DNA of 64,000 nt from Bacteriovorax sp. MedPE-SWde. Lineage in GTDB: Bacteria; Bdellovibrionota; Bacteriovoracia; Bacteriovoracales; Bacteriovoracaceae. The stretch's first letter is position 1. Each line of letters begins with the position of its first letter. The notes beneath the pieces are model-generated. The model did not search any database. It was not told the DNA's origin and saw only the letters and a program-made list of their open reading frames with translations. This document shows positions 7,057 to 15,550 of this stretch, piece after piece. Position numbers and translations under genes: made by a program. The stretch is from positions 98,102 to 162,101 of the forward strand of contig MPCU01000011.1 in assembly GCA_001874305.1 (NCBI GenBank), given 5' to 3'.

Positions 7057-9606
7057 TTATCTTTGAGAAATAGTATTAGAGTCAATCCCCTGTTCAATTA
7101 AATGAAATCCAGGTTTAACATCTTTCATAATAGTCTTTCTTCCAGCTGGCCAAAAGATAGTGATCTTATCTATCTTCTTACTCTTTCCCATTCCAATATG
7201 AATGATTTTTTCAGACTGTGCTGTACCATTATTACCGATAAGCCCTCTATGAATAGTCTTATTACCAACCTCAGCAACAATACGAGCCCCAACAGCATCT
7301 TTGTTAGAGTATCTGGCCTTTAGCTTAAATACAGCAGACTTACCTTCCGTATTAATGTTTTTAAACATTTCAACTGTTGGAAACTTAGCATCAACAGATC
7401 CAGGATCACCATTTCTTAGAATAAGATCTAGTTTTCCATCTCTATTCATATCCGTATAAGCTAGAATATAACCATCAGCTTCACTATCTACACCTTCAAG
7501 GTATGCAACATCAACAAAGTTACCATCGCCCATATTTCTATAGAGTCTGTTTCTTTGAAAACCTGCTAGTGATGGACGAATCCCTTTAGCTTTTTTAGAA
7601 CCAGAGTTTAGGATATCACCTTTATAGTGAGCAAGTATATCCATAATAGAAGACTGTGATTTAGATTGATACTTTAGTGAGTAAAGATCATCTTCATATC
7701 TTCCATTTGCCATAGGCTTACCTGTTGTTTTAATCTCATCTTCAAAAATTCCACTTGAAGATGCTCTTACAAACATACTACCTAGATCTTGATTATTCTC
7801 TCTATCATTTCCTGACCAAAGTCCATTAGCAACATAGATATCAAGGAGACCATCATTATTGTAGTCAACGAATTCTACACCTGCGACACCTTCACCAACG
7901 TTAAGTCCCTTAGCAGTTTCTGTATAACCACCACCTTTCTTACCCATGAAAAGTCTTAGACCTTTTTGGCCCACTGGAATTCTATTAACGTAATTCCAAT
8001 TTGCTTCACATGAGTTATTGATCCTAGCTGTTGCATGAAAATTAACATTTGTTACAGCGATATCAGTTATACCATCGTTATTAAGGTCACCTGTTGCAAT
8101 TCCCATTGCATAGTCCTCATTAATAACACCAAGTTTCTTGTTGGATTGAATGAACTCTCCATTTCCAAGGTTTTCATAAAGTGGACTTATATTACCTCTA
8201 TCGTCAGCAACGATTAAGTCCATATCTCCATCATTATCATAGTCAGTTGAAACAGCAGAGTGAGGATAGATATTGATATCAAATGAAGAGTCCTTTAGAG
8301 ACTTCTTACTATTGTCAACAAAACCATCTTTCTTATTATTTAGGTAGATACCTTGAACTTGATAATTCTTATTAGACGTCACTCTCTCTTTTAGAGTCGT
8401 AAAGTCTTTTGCTCCAGGGAAACCAATATAGAAATCTAAGAAGCTATCGTTATTGTAGTCCGCCATAGCAACTGGCATAGCGTAACGACTTTGAAATCTC
8501 TTATCAAATATATTTGCCTGTCTTTTAAATTTTCCATCTTTATTCTTATAAAGAACAATATCAGATGAATTGGTCACATTCTCTTCACCTGGAGTAAATC
8601 TTATAACCAATAAGTCACTATCACCAGTATTGTAAAAGTCTCCAAACACAGCGGACTTTACAAGAGTATGGTCATTTATTCCAAGAGCTTTATTATCTAC
8701 CTTATTAAAGCTGAAGTTCTTATCACCAGTTAAGAGCGTTGCATTTCCTGATGCTCCAACATACATATCGACGATGCCATCTTTATTAAAATCCTCAATA
8801 GCTAGAGAGTAACCTCCCCTACGAATGGCCTCAGATCTTACATGAGTATCAATATTCATTGCTAGACCAGATTGCCTAGTAAGGTCTTTAAAAGAAGAGC
8901 CAGTACTTGTTATGTAATCAATATTTACAAACTCAAGAGAATCAATACTAAAGTTGTTTGACTTGTCTGAAGAAACAATTAATTTAAGACGACCATTTTG
9001 TTGTGCTTTCTTATCTGTCTTAGAAAGATATCTCATATCAAAGTTCATGAAGAGTTCAAGCTTTGAAAACTTAATTCCATTCTTTCTCATCTTCTTAGGA
9101 GAGAAGTATCTATCAACTACAACTTCAGAAAAATCTACTTTGGCCACATCGGAAAAGAGAGAAGAAAAGATCTCTGTAGCTTTCTTATTAGTAGATTTAA
9201 CAAAATTGAAACTTCTCTTCTCAGTATAGATATTACCAAAGCTCTTTTCAGTATGGGCCTTTGGCCTTCTAAGATCAGAGATTTGAATATTCTTTGATAA
9301 GAATGAAGATATAAGACTTGCATCCTTCTTAGAGAGTGCTTCTTTGATTCCCTTAACTACACTTCTTTCAACTTGAAGATAGAGTTGCTCATCAGCATCG
9401 CACAGAGAAGGTCCGATATCATCGAAGCTCTTAGGAAGTTGTTGGCTTACCGACTGGTTAGTAACAAGCTGAGACTGAATTCTATTTAAAGTCTTACTTG
9501 CACTTGAATAGTCCCCAAAACTTTCTGCTAAAACAGATGGAGATTGGGCCAAGAGAGCGAAAGACGAAAATATTAACGCCGATCTACACATTTTCTTCGA
9601 GTTCAT
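7057..9606 (-). CDS. Exported FG-GAP/VCBS repeat protein with ASPIC/UnbV C-terminal domain
   Basis: The 849-residue protein starts with a signal peptide (ending near PSVLAES). From about residue 250 it has repeated calcium-binding FG-GAP/VCBS motifs such as DFNKDGIVDMYVG, DYNNDSFLDFYIG, DYDNDGDMDLIVA, DLNNDGITDIAV, DYNNDGLLDIYVA and DMNRDGKLDLILR, which suggest a beta-propeller. The last 80 residues (GARIVAEVGNKTIHRG...IDKITIFWPAGRKT) match the ASPIC/UnbV domain (CRTAC1-type proteins). It probably acts on the cell surface or in the periplasm. Its function is not known. It is convergent with, and may be functionally linked to, the DUF1501/cytochrome/FGE operon. Confidence 0.85.
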   Translation of the reverse strand: MNSKKMCRSALIFSSFALLAQSPSVLAESFGDYSSASKTLNRIQSQLVTNQSVSQQLPKSFDDIGPSLCDADEQLYLQVERSVVKGIKEALSKKDASLISSFLSKNIQISDLRRPKAHTEKSFGNIYTEKRSFNFVKSTNKKATEIFSSLFSDVAKVDFSEVVVDRYFSPKKMRKNGIKFSKLELFMNFDMRYLSKTDKKAQQNGRLKLIVSSDKSNNFSIDSLEFVNIDYITSTGSSFKDLTRQSGLAMNIDTHVRSEAIRRGGYSLAIEDFNKDGIVDMYVGASGNATLLTGDKNFSFNKVDNKALGINDHTLVKSAVFGDFYNTGDSDLLVIRFTPGEENVTNSSDIVLYKNKDGKFKRQANIFDKRFQSRYAMPVAMADYNNDSFLDFYIGFPGAKDFTTLKERVTSNKNYQVQGIYLNNKKDGFVDNSKKSLKDSSFDINIYPHSAVSTDYDNDGDMDLIVADDRGNISPLYENLGNGEFIQSNKKLGVINEDYAMGIATGDLNNDGITDIAVTNVNFHATARINNSCEANWNYVNRIPVGQKGLRLFMGKKGGGYTETAKGLNVGEGVAGVEFVDYNNDGLLDIYVANGLWSGNDRENNQDLGSMFVRASSSGIFEDEIKTTGKPMANGRYEDDLYSLKYQSKSQSSIMDILAHYKGDILNSGSKKAKGIRPSLAGFQRNRLYRNMGDGNFVDVAYLEGVDSEADGYILAYTDMNRDGKLDLILRNGDPGSVDAKFPTVEMFKNINTEGKSAVFKLKARYSNKDAVGARIVAEVGNKTIHRGLIGNNGTAQSEKIIHIGMGKSKKIDKITIFWPAGRKTIMKDVKPGFHLIEQGIDSNTISQR

Positions 9607-9970
9607 AATAATCCCTATTAAAAGTTATACTTAAGTTCTTCTATAAAAATAGATAGTTAAAAATGTTTCTTGTTGATATTTTCAAGGCAAATTGAAATTT
9701 AGTCAAATCGGTAAGAAAACACATGTAACATAGAGCTCATTAGAGTAGAAAGTTATCAATAATAACAGACACTTATAACAATTAAGAAATATTCGCATTT
9801 CAACGCCCAAATTCTAAAAAAACTTGATAAATAGTCCACAATTATGGTCGCTCCTAGGTCCTAGCTCTCTTGAGAGTTGTCAAAAATATCAACAACAACT
9901 GTATATATTACAAGCGACATTGAGAGCGACACCTCTCTGGGATACTATGCAATGAATCAATGGAGAGAGA
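9607..9970 (+). promoter_or_regulatory. Gene-free leader with repeated CTCTC/GAGAG inverted repeats
   Basis: This 364-base stretch has no credible gene. Near its right end are CTCTC-TT-GAGAG (9865-9876), GAGAG-N6-CTCTC (9922-9937), and then the ribosome site GGAGAGAG (9962-9969) of the next gene. The CTCTCT at 9933-9938 can pair either with the upstream GAGAG or with the ribosome site, so a switchable 5' leader is possible. GCGACA also occurs twice, 12 bases apart (9914 and 9926). The rest is AT-rich with no clear promoter. Confidence 0.35.
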
Positions 9971-11782
9971 ATGAATATCAAACTGATACTAGTTACATCG
10001 ATAATTGCCACTACTAGCTTTGCTGGCGACCTCTCTCAATTTACAGAAAAAACACTATCACTACTTCCTGCAAAAATGGCGAAAGTTGTTAAACGCAAGA
10101 AAGTATCTGTACGGTTTAAAGACCTCAATAAGAAATTTGGAAATGATTTACCTAACCCTTGTGAAACTAAGGGCTTCGTCTATGGAAAATATAGGCTTGG
10201 TAAGATAACTCTTGATAAGAGGTTTGAAGCTGTAATCACTAAAGGCGAAAGTAAAACTCAAGAGTTTCCTTGTAAGCAGAAGACATATTACAAATTGGCA
10301 CAAGCAACACTTCTTCACGAAGCATCACATGCCTTTGATAATAAATTCCTATGGTTAAAGAGATCATCAAATGACAAGTCTATTAGGGCCTTTGGATTTT
10401 GGGATGTAGAGGGAATAAAGAATAAGAACTTTAATACATATCATAAGAGATCCCCTGATCAGTATGAATATACAAAGAGAAAAGAATTCTTCGCAGTCAA
10501 CTTTGAATACTTTATTCTTGATCCAGAATACCAGTGTAGAAGACCAAACCTCTACAATTACTATAAGAATGAATTAAATCATACTCCATTTAAGAATGTT
10601 AATTGTGAAGTAAACAGAGTAATTAATTTCACTACAGATAATGGACTACATACAGTAAGTCTTGACCCTGACCTAATCAAAGAAGTCCAATTTCTCTTTG
10701 CTGCAGAAGGACCAAAGATGTTCAGTAAGTGGGGACATTCAATGTTCAAGCTTGTTGTTTGTAAAAATAAAAATGACACAATTGAGCAGTGTAGAAAGAA
10801 TACAAAAGGACATGTGGTTCTTAGCTTTCTTGCCTATATCGATGAAGTTGGAATTGATGGCCTTAAAGGTATTTTTGGAAAGTATCCTTCAAGAATGATG
10901 GTCTCTGATATAAATAGCGTAAAGAGACAATATACAAGAGCAGAGTTTAGAAGTTTAAAATCTCTTCCTCTAAAGTTTAATAAAGATCAAAGAAAGAGAT
11001 TCCTTAATCATGTACTTAGAATTTACTGGGAATACGCAGGAAGATATTTTTTCTTCGCAAATAACTGCGCGGATGAAGCATACAAAGTTGTACAAGTAGC
11101 AATTAACGAAAGAAAGACTTATAAAGAAGATCTTATGACTCCCCTAGGACTCTACAAGAGACTTCTCAAAAAAGGCTTAACAGACGAGAGCATTCTAAAA
11201 GATAAGAAGAATGCAGCAGCTAGTGGCTTCTTCTACCCTAGTTTTGGAGACAAGCTCAATATTGTTTACGAGAAAGTTAAAACGAACTTTCCATCTACAG
11301 ACTGGCCAAAGAAGGTTGAAGAGTATGCAAGACTTCACCCAGAAGATAGAAGAACAATACTGATTCACTTATTAAATCCAGAAAATACAAGTCCTAAGAA
11401 AGCACACCTCTATGGACTACTTGGAATAGAAGGACATGCTCAATACCTAGATGCTCAAATGGCAATGGCCAAAGTTAGTGATTTTAAAGCACTAGATGAG
11501 CTTGGAGATGAATATAAATTAATGCTTGAGGAAACAGTAGAGCTTAAGAATGTTTACCTCTATGGTGCGGCAAAAGAAGAAAGAGGATATGGCATTCCAC
11601 TTCTTAAAGACTTAAGAATGGATGACACGGTAATCAGAGAAGAAAGCGATACTCAGCGTGCAGAGATTATGGAAATCGTTAAGAGGGCCGTAATCGAGAA
11701 CAACCAAGAAGTTTTCAAAAGATATGACATGGCAAAAGAAAATATAAATTTAATTAAGACTACATTAAGAAATTCAAACTAA
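9971..11782 (+). CDS. Secreted DUF4105 protein with N-terminal HExxH motif
   Basis: A signal peptide (residues 1-18) precedes an N-terminal region with LLHEASHAFD (HEASH at 116-120), a zinc-metallopeptidase-type HExxH motif. Residues about 230-390 match DUF4105: AEGPKMFSKWGHSMFKLVV, LSFLAYIDEV, a long helical stretch and FFANNCADEAYK, where the Cys is the conserved position of this papain-like or NlpC-like family. The C-terminal 200 residues are helical and unrecognised. The likely role is envelope peptide or lipid hydrolysis (inference). The ribosome site GGAGAGAG may be occluded by its leader. The next gene is 34 bases downstream. Confidence 0.7.
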   Translation: MNIKLILVTSIIATTSFAGDLSQFTEKTLSLLPAKMAKVVKRKKVSVRFKDLNKKFGNDLPNPCETKGFVYGKYRLGKITLDKRFEAVITKGESKTQEFPCKQKTYYKLAQATLLHEASHAFDNKFLWLKRSSNDKSIRAFGFWDVEGIKNKNFNTYHKRSPDQYEYTKRKEFFAVNFEYFILDPEYQCRRPNLYNYYKNELNHTPFKNVNCEVNRVINFTTDNGLHTVSLDPDLIKEVQFLFAAEGPKMFSKWGHSMFKLVVCKNKNDTIEQCRKNTKGHVVLSFLAYIDEVGIDGLKGIFGKYPSRMMVSDINSVKRQYTRAEFRSLKSLPLKFNKDQRKRFLNHVLRIYWEYAGRYFFFANNCADEAYKVVQVAINERKTYKEDLMTPLGLYKRLLKKGLTDESILKDKKNAAASGFFYPSFGDKLNIVYEKVKTNFPSTDWPKKVEEYARLHPEDRRTILIHLLNPENTSPKKAHLYGLLGIEGHAQYLDAQMAMAKVSDFKALDELGDEYKLMLEETVELKNVYLYGAAKEERGYGIPLLKDLRMDDTVIREESDTQRAEIMEIVKRAVIENNQEVFKRYDMAKENINLIKTTLRNSN

Positions 11783-11816
11783 TACCCTTAGAGGGGTTAA
11801 AAAGCGGAGAGGAATT

Positions 11817-12236
11817 ATGAAAAAGTTTTTAATTGTTACAGCAGTACTATTAACAGCAGCACAAGCTTATGCTCATACTCGTTATGAAAGAGTTTGTAGA
11901 TACCACACAAATAGATGGGGTGACGAAGTAAGAAGATGTAGAACAGAGGCAGTAGCTCATAGACATCACGATGGATATGCTGACGGTTTCTTTGATGGAA
12001 TGGTTTCATCATCATACCTTGTTCTTACAACTTCAGATATTTTTGATGGTTCTGATAAAGCAGATGCTCTAGAAAGTGAAATGACTCTTAACCTTGCCCT
12101 TATGGCAGAAGGTATTGAGACAGAGCTTAGCCAAGAGCTAAGAGAAATCGTTGAAGATGTAAAGGCTAACGACGAAACACTTGCAGAATCAAGTGATAGC
12201 GAAGTTCTTGATCTTATTCTTTCAACAAAGAACTAA
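11817..12236 (+). CDS. Small secreted protein, unknown function
   Basis: The 139-residue product has a clear signal peptide (MKKFLIVTAVLLTAAQAYA) and an early His/Arg/Cys-rich patch (RYERVCRYHTNRWGDEVRRCRTEAVAHRHH). Two cysteines there are spaced for a disulfide, and the His cluster could bind metal. The C-terminal half is acidic and helical. It follows the DUF4105 gene by 34 bases with its own ribosome site (GAGAGGAA), so it is probably co-transcribed. No family recognised. Confidence 0.7.
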   Translation: MKKFLIVTAVLLTAAQAYAHTRYERVCRYHTNRWGDEVRRCRTEAVAHRHHDGYADGFFDGMVSSSYLVLTTSDIFDGSDKADALESEMTLNLALMAEGIETELSQELREIVEDVKANDETLAESSDSEVLDLILSTKN

Positions 12237-12252
12237 TAAAAATATAAGTGAG

Positions 12253-12280
12253 TGGGCCCCAACAATGGGCCCATTTATTT
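12253..12280. terminator. GC-rich bidirectional terminator
   Basis: TGGGCCC (12253-12259) pairs with GGGCCCA (12267-12273), followed by TTTATTT on the plus strand. It separates the convergent small secreted protein gene and the HPt-receiver gene, whose stop at 12275 lies inside it. Confidence 0.8.
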
Positions 12281-13261
12281 AACTATCATCCTTCTATACT
12301 TCATTAACATTCTATAAGCTTCTCTAATTTCAAATATTGATTTAAAATCTGACTTCTCTTCTAAAGACTCTTTTATTTGTGGAAAGTGTGACAATATAGT
12401 CCTTTCAAGATCAATCATAGAATCAATCATTCTTCTCATCTTTCCTTGTTCAAGAGCACTAATGACTGAAGAGATCATTTCAAAGTATCGAAGGGGCTTT
12501 TCTAAAAAGAAAATATTCTTATCCAGCAAAATACTTTCAAATGTATCTTTTGAAATATCTGAAGTCATAAATATAGTTGGTATATTCTTTTTCCTGACAT
12601 GTTGATTATAAACATCTACTCCCTTTACCGATTCAAGATGGTAGTCCATCATAATAAGATCTGGCTTAATATCTGCTAAAGTGGATACAAAACGATCTGG
12701 GGATGAAAAAGTCATAACAACCATATTAAGATTAGAGAAAGATTCTTTTATAGACTTTAGGATATCTCTTTCATCATCTAGAACAAAGACAACACCAACA
12801 TCTTCAGGAATAATACTGCTATCGACCTTTTCATAAGTTGTATCCTTAAATGACGTATCTCCATCCACGATATCACTTACAATTGCCCTTACATCTTTTC
12901 TCTTTACTTCTTTTCCAAGGGACTCAATTTGCTTTAGAAGATGATCGTCATAGCAGTCCATCTCATCAAGAAAGTGCTGTTCAATAGAATTAATACTAAT
13001 TAAATAAACATCAACATATTCCTGAATATAATCAATTTCAAAGGCCAGGAACTTCGTCTCTAGGTGATGTACAAACTCTCCTAATTGGTCAAAGCCAATC
13101 ATTTGCATCGTTCCTTTTAGGTTATGTAACAACCTCATTATCTCTTTGGAGTTTGAATTTTCACATGTTCTTTCAAGGCTTATTAAAAGCTCAGCAAGAC
13201 GACTAAACGTATCAAGGATTTCACCTTTATCTTCTGAAGAAATTTCTATTAAATTACTCAT
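12275..13261 (-). CDS. HPt-receiver hybrid protein
   Basis: The better start is the ATG at 13261, overlapping the kinase stop; an upstream ATG at 13273 also exists. From 13261, residues about 1-110 form an HPt domain with LLHNLKGT (His46), and residues about 155-275 form a receiver domain: LDDE (Asp162-Asp163), MMDYHL (phospho-acceptor Asp206), Thr233 and KPL (Lys255). A helical tail follows with no DNA-binding domain. Combining HPt and receiver in one chain suggests a relay step for the overlapping histidine kinase. The output target is not visible. Confidence 0.8.
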   Translation of the reverse strand: MSNLIEISSEDKGEILDTFSRLAELLISLERTCENSNSKEIMRLLHNLKGTMQMIGFDQLGEFVHHLETKFLAFEIDYIQEYVDVYLISINSIEQHFLDEMDCYDDHLLKQIESLGKEVKRKDVRAIVSDIVDGDTSFKDTTYEKVDSSIIPEDVGVVFVLDDERDILKSIKESFSNLNMVVMTFSSPDRFVSTLADIKPDLIMMDYHLESVKGVDVYNQHVRKKNIPTIFMTSDISKDTFESILLDKNIFFLEKPLRYFEMISSVISALEQGKMRRMIDSMIDLERTILSHFPQIKESLEEKSDFKSIFEIREAYRMLMKYRRMIVK

Positions 13262-14627
13262 TTGCCTTCCCATTATTAAGTCTAAGTATAAAGTCTTTCT
13301 TTTGGCAGATCTGCTCTAGAGTAAGATCGCCTCCCATTTTTTGTGCCATATCCTTAGATATAGACAAACCTATGCCTGTCCCCATATCCTCAGATTTTGT
13401 CGTAAAGAACTCTTGAAAAATTTCCTTTTTAATTAAGTCATTAATCAGTTGGCCATTATCACGAACGATAATTTCTAAATAGTCTTCGTGTTGCTTAGTT
13501 AGAACCTGAATTTGAGCATCTGATGAAAATCGAACAGCATCAAAAGCGTTACTAATAAGGTTTATGAGGATTTGAACAACATAATCGTAGTTCGCATAAG
13601 CTGATATAGAGTTGGCCTTAAAAATTAAACTTACTTTTTCTTCTTTTGATCTCATCGAAAAAATTGAACTCAAATGATCAAAGACATCACCAACATTAAA
13701 GCTTGTTAAGTTAGAAGTTTGACTTTTTCTTGATCCTCTTAAAATAGACTCTGCAATAGTTTCAATTCTTTTGATATTTTTTTCAATAAGACTACCGGCT
13801 TCTCTCTCTTTATCAGACTCTCCCATAATCTTCATTCTTGTTGCAACGGTGCTTATGACACATAAGGGATTATTTATCTCGTGAGATAAACGTGCAGCAA
13901 CCTTACCAATACTTGCAAGTTGAAATTGACGTTCTAACTTCTTTCTAAAATTATTCTTTATTTCTGTTATATCCTGGGAGATTGAAACAAAGTATTGAAA
14001 GCGGTCAAACTCATCAAAGACAGGAACAATAGTAGTATCTAGCCAAAAGTAATTACCGAGCTTACCTACATTTCTAATCTCTTCTTGAAATATATTACCT
14101 TTGAGGACTTTTCTCCACAGATCCTTCCAAAACTCTTTACTATGGAAACCAGAGTTTAAAATCTTTACAGGACTTAAGAGTATTTCATCTTGAGAATAAC
14201 CAGAAACCTCCAAGAACCTCTCATTAACTTCCGTTATTCTTCCTTGTTTATTAATTACCATTAAAACGGCATGCTTATCTATTGCCTTTTTAAACATCCC
14301 TAGTGTTCGGTTCTCTCTAAGGAGGGCCTCTATACTTCCTTGCCCGTTTTTCTTTTTTAAGATTGAAAGGCCCGATAGTTCATCATCATCATCAAATAAT
14401 GGTGAAATAAAAATATCAAAATGATTGCGACGGTGATCCTGAAAATCAAAAGAGAATGGACTCCAGTTCTCTTTCCTTAAATAGAGTTTGATTTTTGTAT
14501 ATAGAAACACATCGAATTCACGATCACCTGATTCGAGTTTCTTAAATAGTTTTCCCTCATGTATGTCCAACCTAAACAACTCTAATTGATTGTTTTTCAC
14601 GTCAATATTCTTTGCCAATTTTTCCAT
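13254..14627 (-). CDS. PAS sensor histidine kinase
   Basis: The 457-residue protein has no signal peptide or membrane segment, so it is probably cytoplasmic. A PAS domain spans about residues 110-220 (VINKQGRITEVNERFLEVSGYS...VSISQDITEIK). A HisKA box follows with His249 in RLSHEINNPL, then a HATPase domain with ILINLISNAFDA, VRDNG, and GTGIGLSIS. The preceding 100 residues are an unassigned sensor region. The HPt-receiver gene overlaps its 3' end, and an XRE-PAS regulator is divergent from it, so the three likely form one signalling unit. Confidence 0.88.
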   Translation of the reverse strand: MEKLAKNIDVKNNQLELFRLDIHEGKLFKKLESGDREFDVFLYTKIKLYLRKENWSPFSFDFQDHRRNHFDIFISPLFDDDDELSGLSILKKKNGQGSIEALLRENRTLGMFKKAIDKHAVLMVINKQGRITEVNERFLEVSGYSQDEILLSPVKILNSGFHSKEFWKDLWRKVLKGNIFQEEIRNVGKLGNYFWLDTTIVPVFDEFDRFQYFVSISQDITEIKNNFRKKLERQFQLASIGKVAARLSHEINNPLCVISTVATRMKIMGESDKEREAGSLIEKNIKRIETIAESILRGSRKSQTSNLTSFNVGDVFDHLSSIFSMRSKEEKVSLIFKANSISAYANYDYVVQILINLISNAFDAVRFSSDAQIQVLTKQHEDYLEIIVRDNGQLINDLIKKEIFQEFFTTKSEDMGTGIGLSISKDMAQKMGGDLTLEQICQKKDFILRLNNGKANE

Positions 14628-14781
14628 AGCATCCCACCTTGCTTGCTATAGTATCGACTGAAATTTTATTTAGTATACGAGGGTCTAATTCATTAAAATC
14701 ACAATTACGTGGTCCTTGCCACGTACATAAATCACTATTTTTTGCAATTATTTATCATATAGATTTAAAGTTATTAGTAAC

Positions 14782-14796
14782 TTATAAAGTTTATAA
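14782..14796. promoter_or_regulatory. 15-bp palindrome upstream of XRE-PAS gene
   Basis: TTATAAA-G-TTTATAA is a perfect 7-1-7 palindrome in the divergent region between the kinase and XRE-type regulator genes, 26 bases before the regulator's ATG. A second inverted repeat, TACGTGG-N6-CCACGTA, is at 14706-14725. Either could be an operator for the XRE protein; that is inference. Confidence 0.4.
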
Positions 14797-14821
14797 CTAA
14801 GAAACCTCAAGAGGAAAAAGT

Positions 14822-15547
14822 ATGTATCGTACAGACTTTTCAAGAATCATAAAGGCCAAGAGATCTGAGCTCAAGATTGGTCAGGTTGATATGGCAGCAC
14901 TCCTCGATATAAGCTACCGTCACTACCAAGATATAGAGACAGGTAAAATAAATTTACGTCTCGATACTATTGTAAAAATATCAGAGAAATTAAATATTCA
15001 CTTCTGCATTCAAAATGGAAGAATTCATGAAGGCCTTAAAAGTGGCGAGATGACTGATCTTCAATTAATAAATCAGGTCTCAACACAAATGGAAATAGGT
15101 GTAGCAATATTTAATAAAGATACTTCTTATTTCTTTATTAATGATTTTCTTGCACAAATAAACAGCGTCCCTCCTAAGAATCACTCTGGAAAGAAAATTT
15201 CAGATATCGTTCCAGAGATTGCAGTTAAGCTAGAATTGTCCATTCATAAATGTATAAATGACAAGGAAGTAATCTTTAAAGAGATTTCAGGGCTTGTTCC
15301 AAGGGATCTCTTCGAGACACATTATCAGGTAGCGATGATTCCCTATGATGAAGATAAAGTCCTTATGCTAGTTAAAGATAGAACACTCTATAAGGCCGCT
15401 CATGAGAGCTTTAAAGAATTATCAACAAAGCTCAAGTTACAAATATCGATTCCTTCTATGGAAATACCTCTAAGAAAAATGGACAGGGATGCAGCTCTTG
15501 GTAATTGGGATTTTTTAAAAACACTACTCATGCAACTCTACCGTTAA
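14822..15547 (+). CDS. XRE-type transcription regulator with C-terminal PAS-like domain
   Basis: Residues about 5-60 form a Cro/CI helix-turn-helix (IKAKRSELKIGQVDMAALLDISYRHYQDIETGKINLRLDTIVKISEKL). Residues about 85-190 look like a PAS fold (MEIGVAIFNKDTSYFFINDFLAQINSV...GKKISDIVPEI), so the protein may sense a small molecule or redox state. Ribosome site AAGAGGAAAA. It is divergent from the PAS histidine kinase, with palindromes between them. It is convergent with an outer-membrane protein gene only 4 bases away. Confidence 0.8.
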   Translation: MYRTDFSRIIKAKRSELKIGQVDMAALLDISYRHYQDIETGKINLRLDTIVKISEKLNIHFCIQNGRIHEGLKSGEMTDLQLINQVSTQMEIGVAIFNKDTSYFFINDFLAQINSVPPKNHSGKKISDIVPEIAVKLELSIHKCINDKEVIFKEISGLVPRDLFETHYQVAMIPYDEDKVLMLVKDRTLYKAAHESFKELSTKLKLQISIPSMEIPLRKMDRDAALGNWDFLKTLLMQLYR

Positions 15548-15550
15548 GCT

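Noticed and set aside
8954..9229. Plus-strand open frame of 91 codons inside the FG-GAP/ASPIC gene
   Set aside because: It lies entirely within a well-supported minus-strand gene, has no ribosome site and no recognisable domain.
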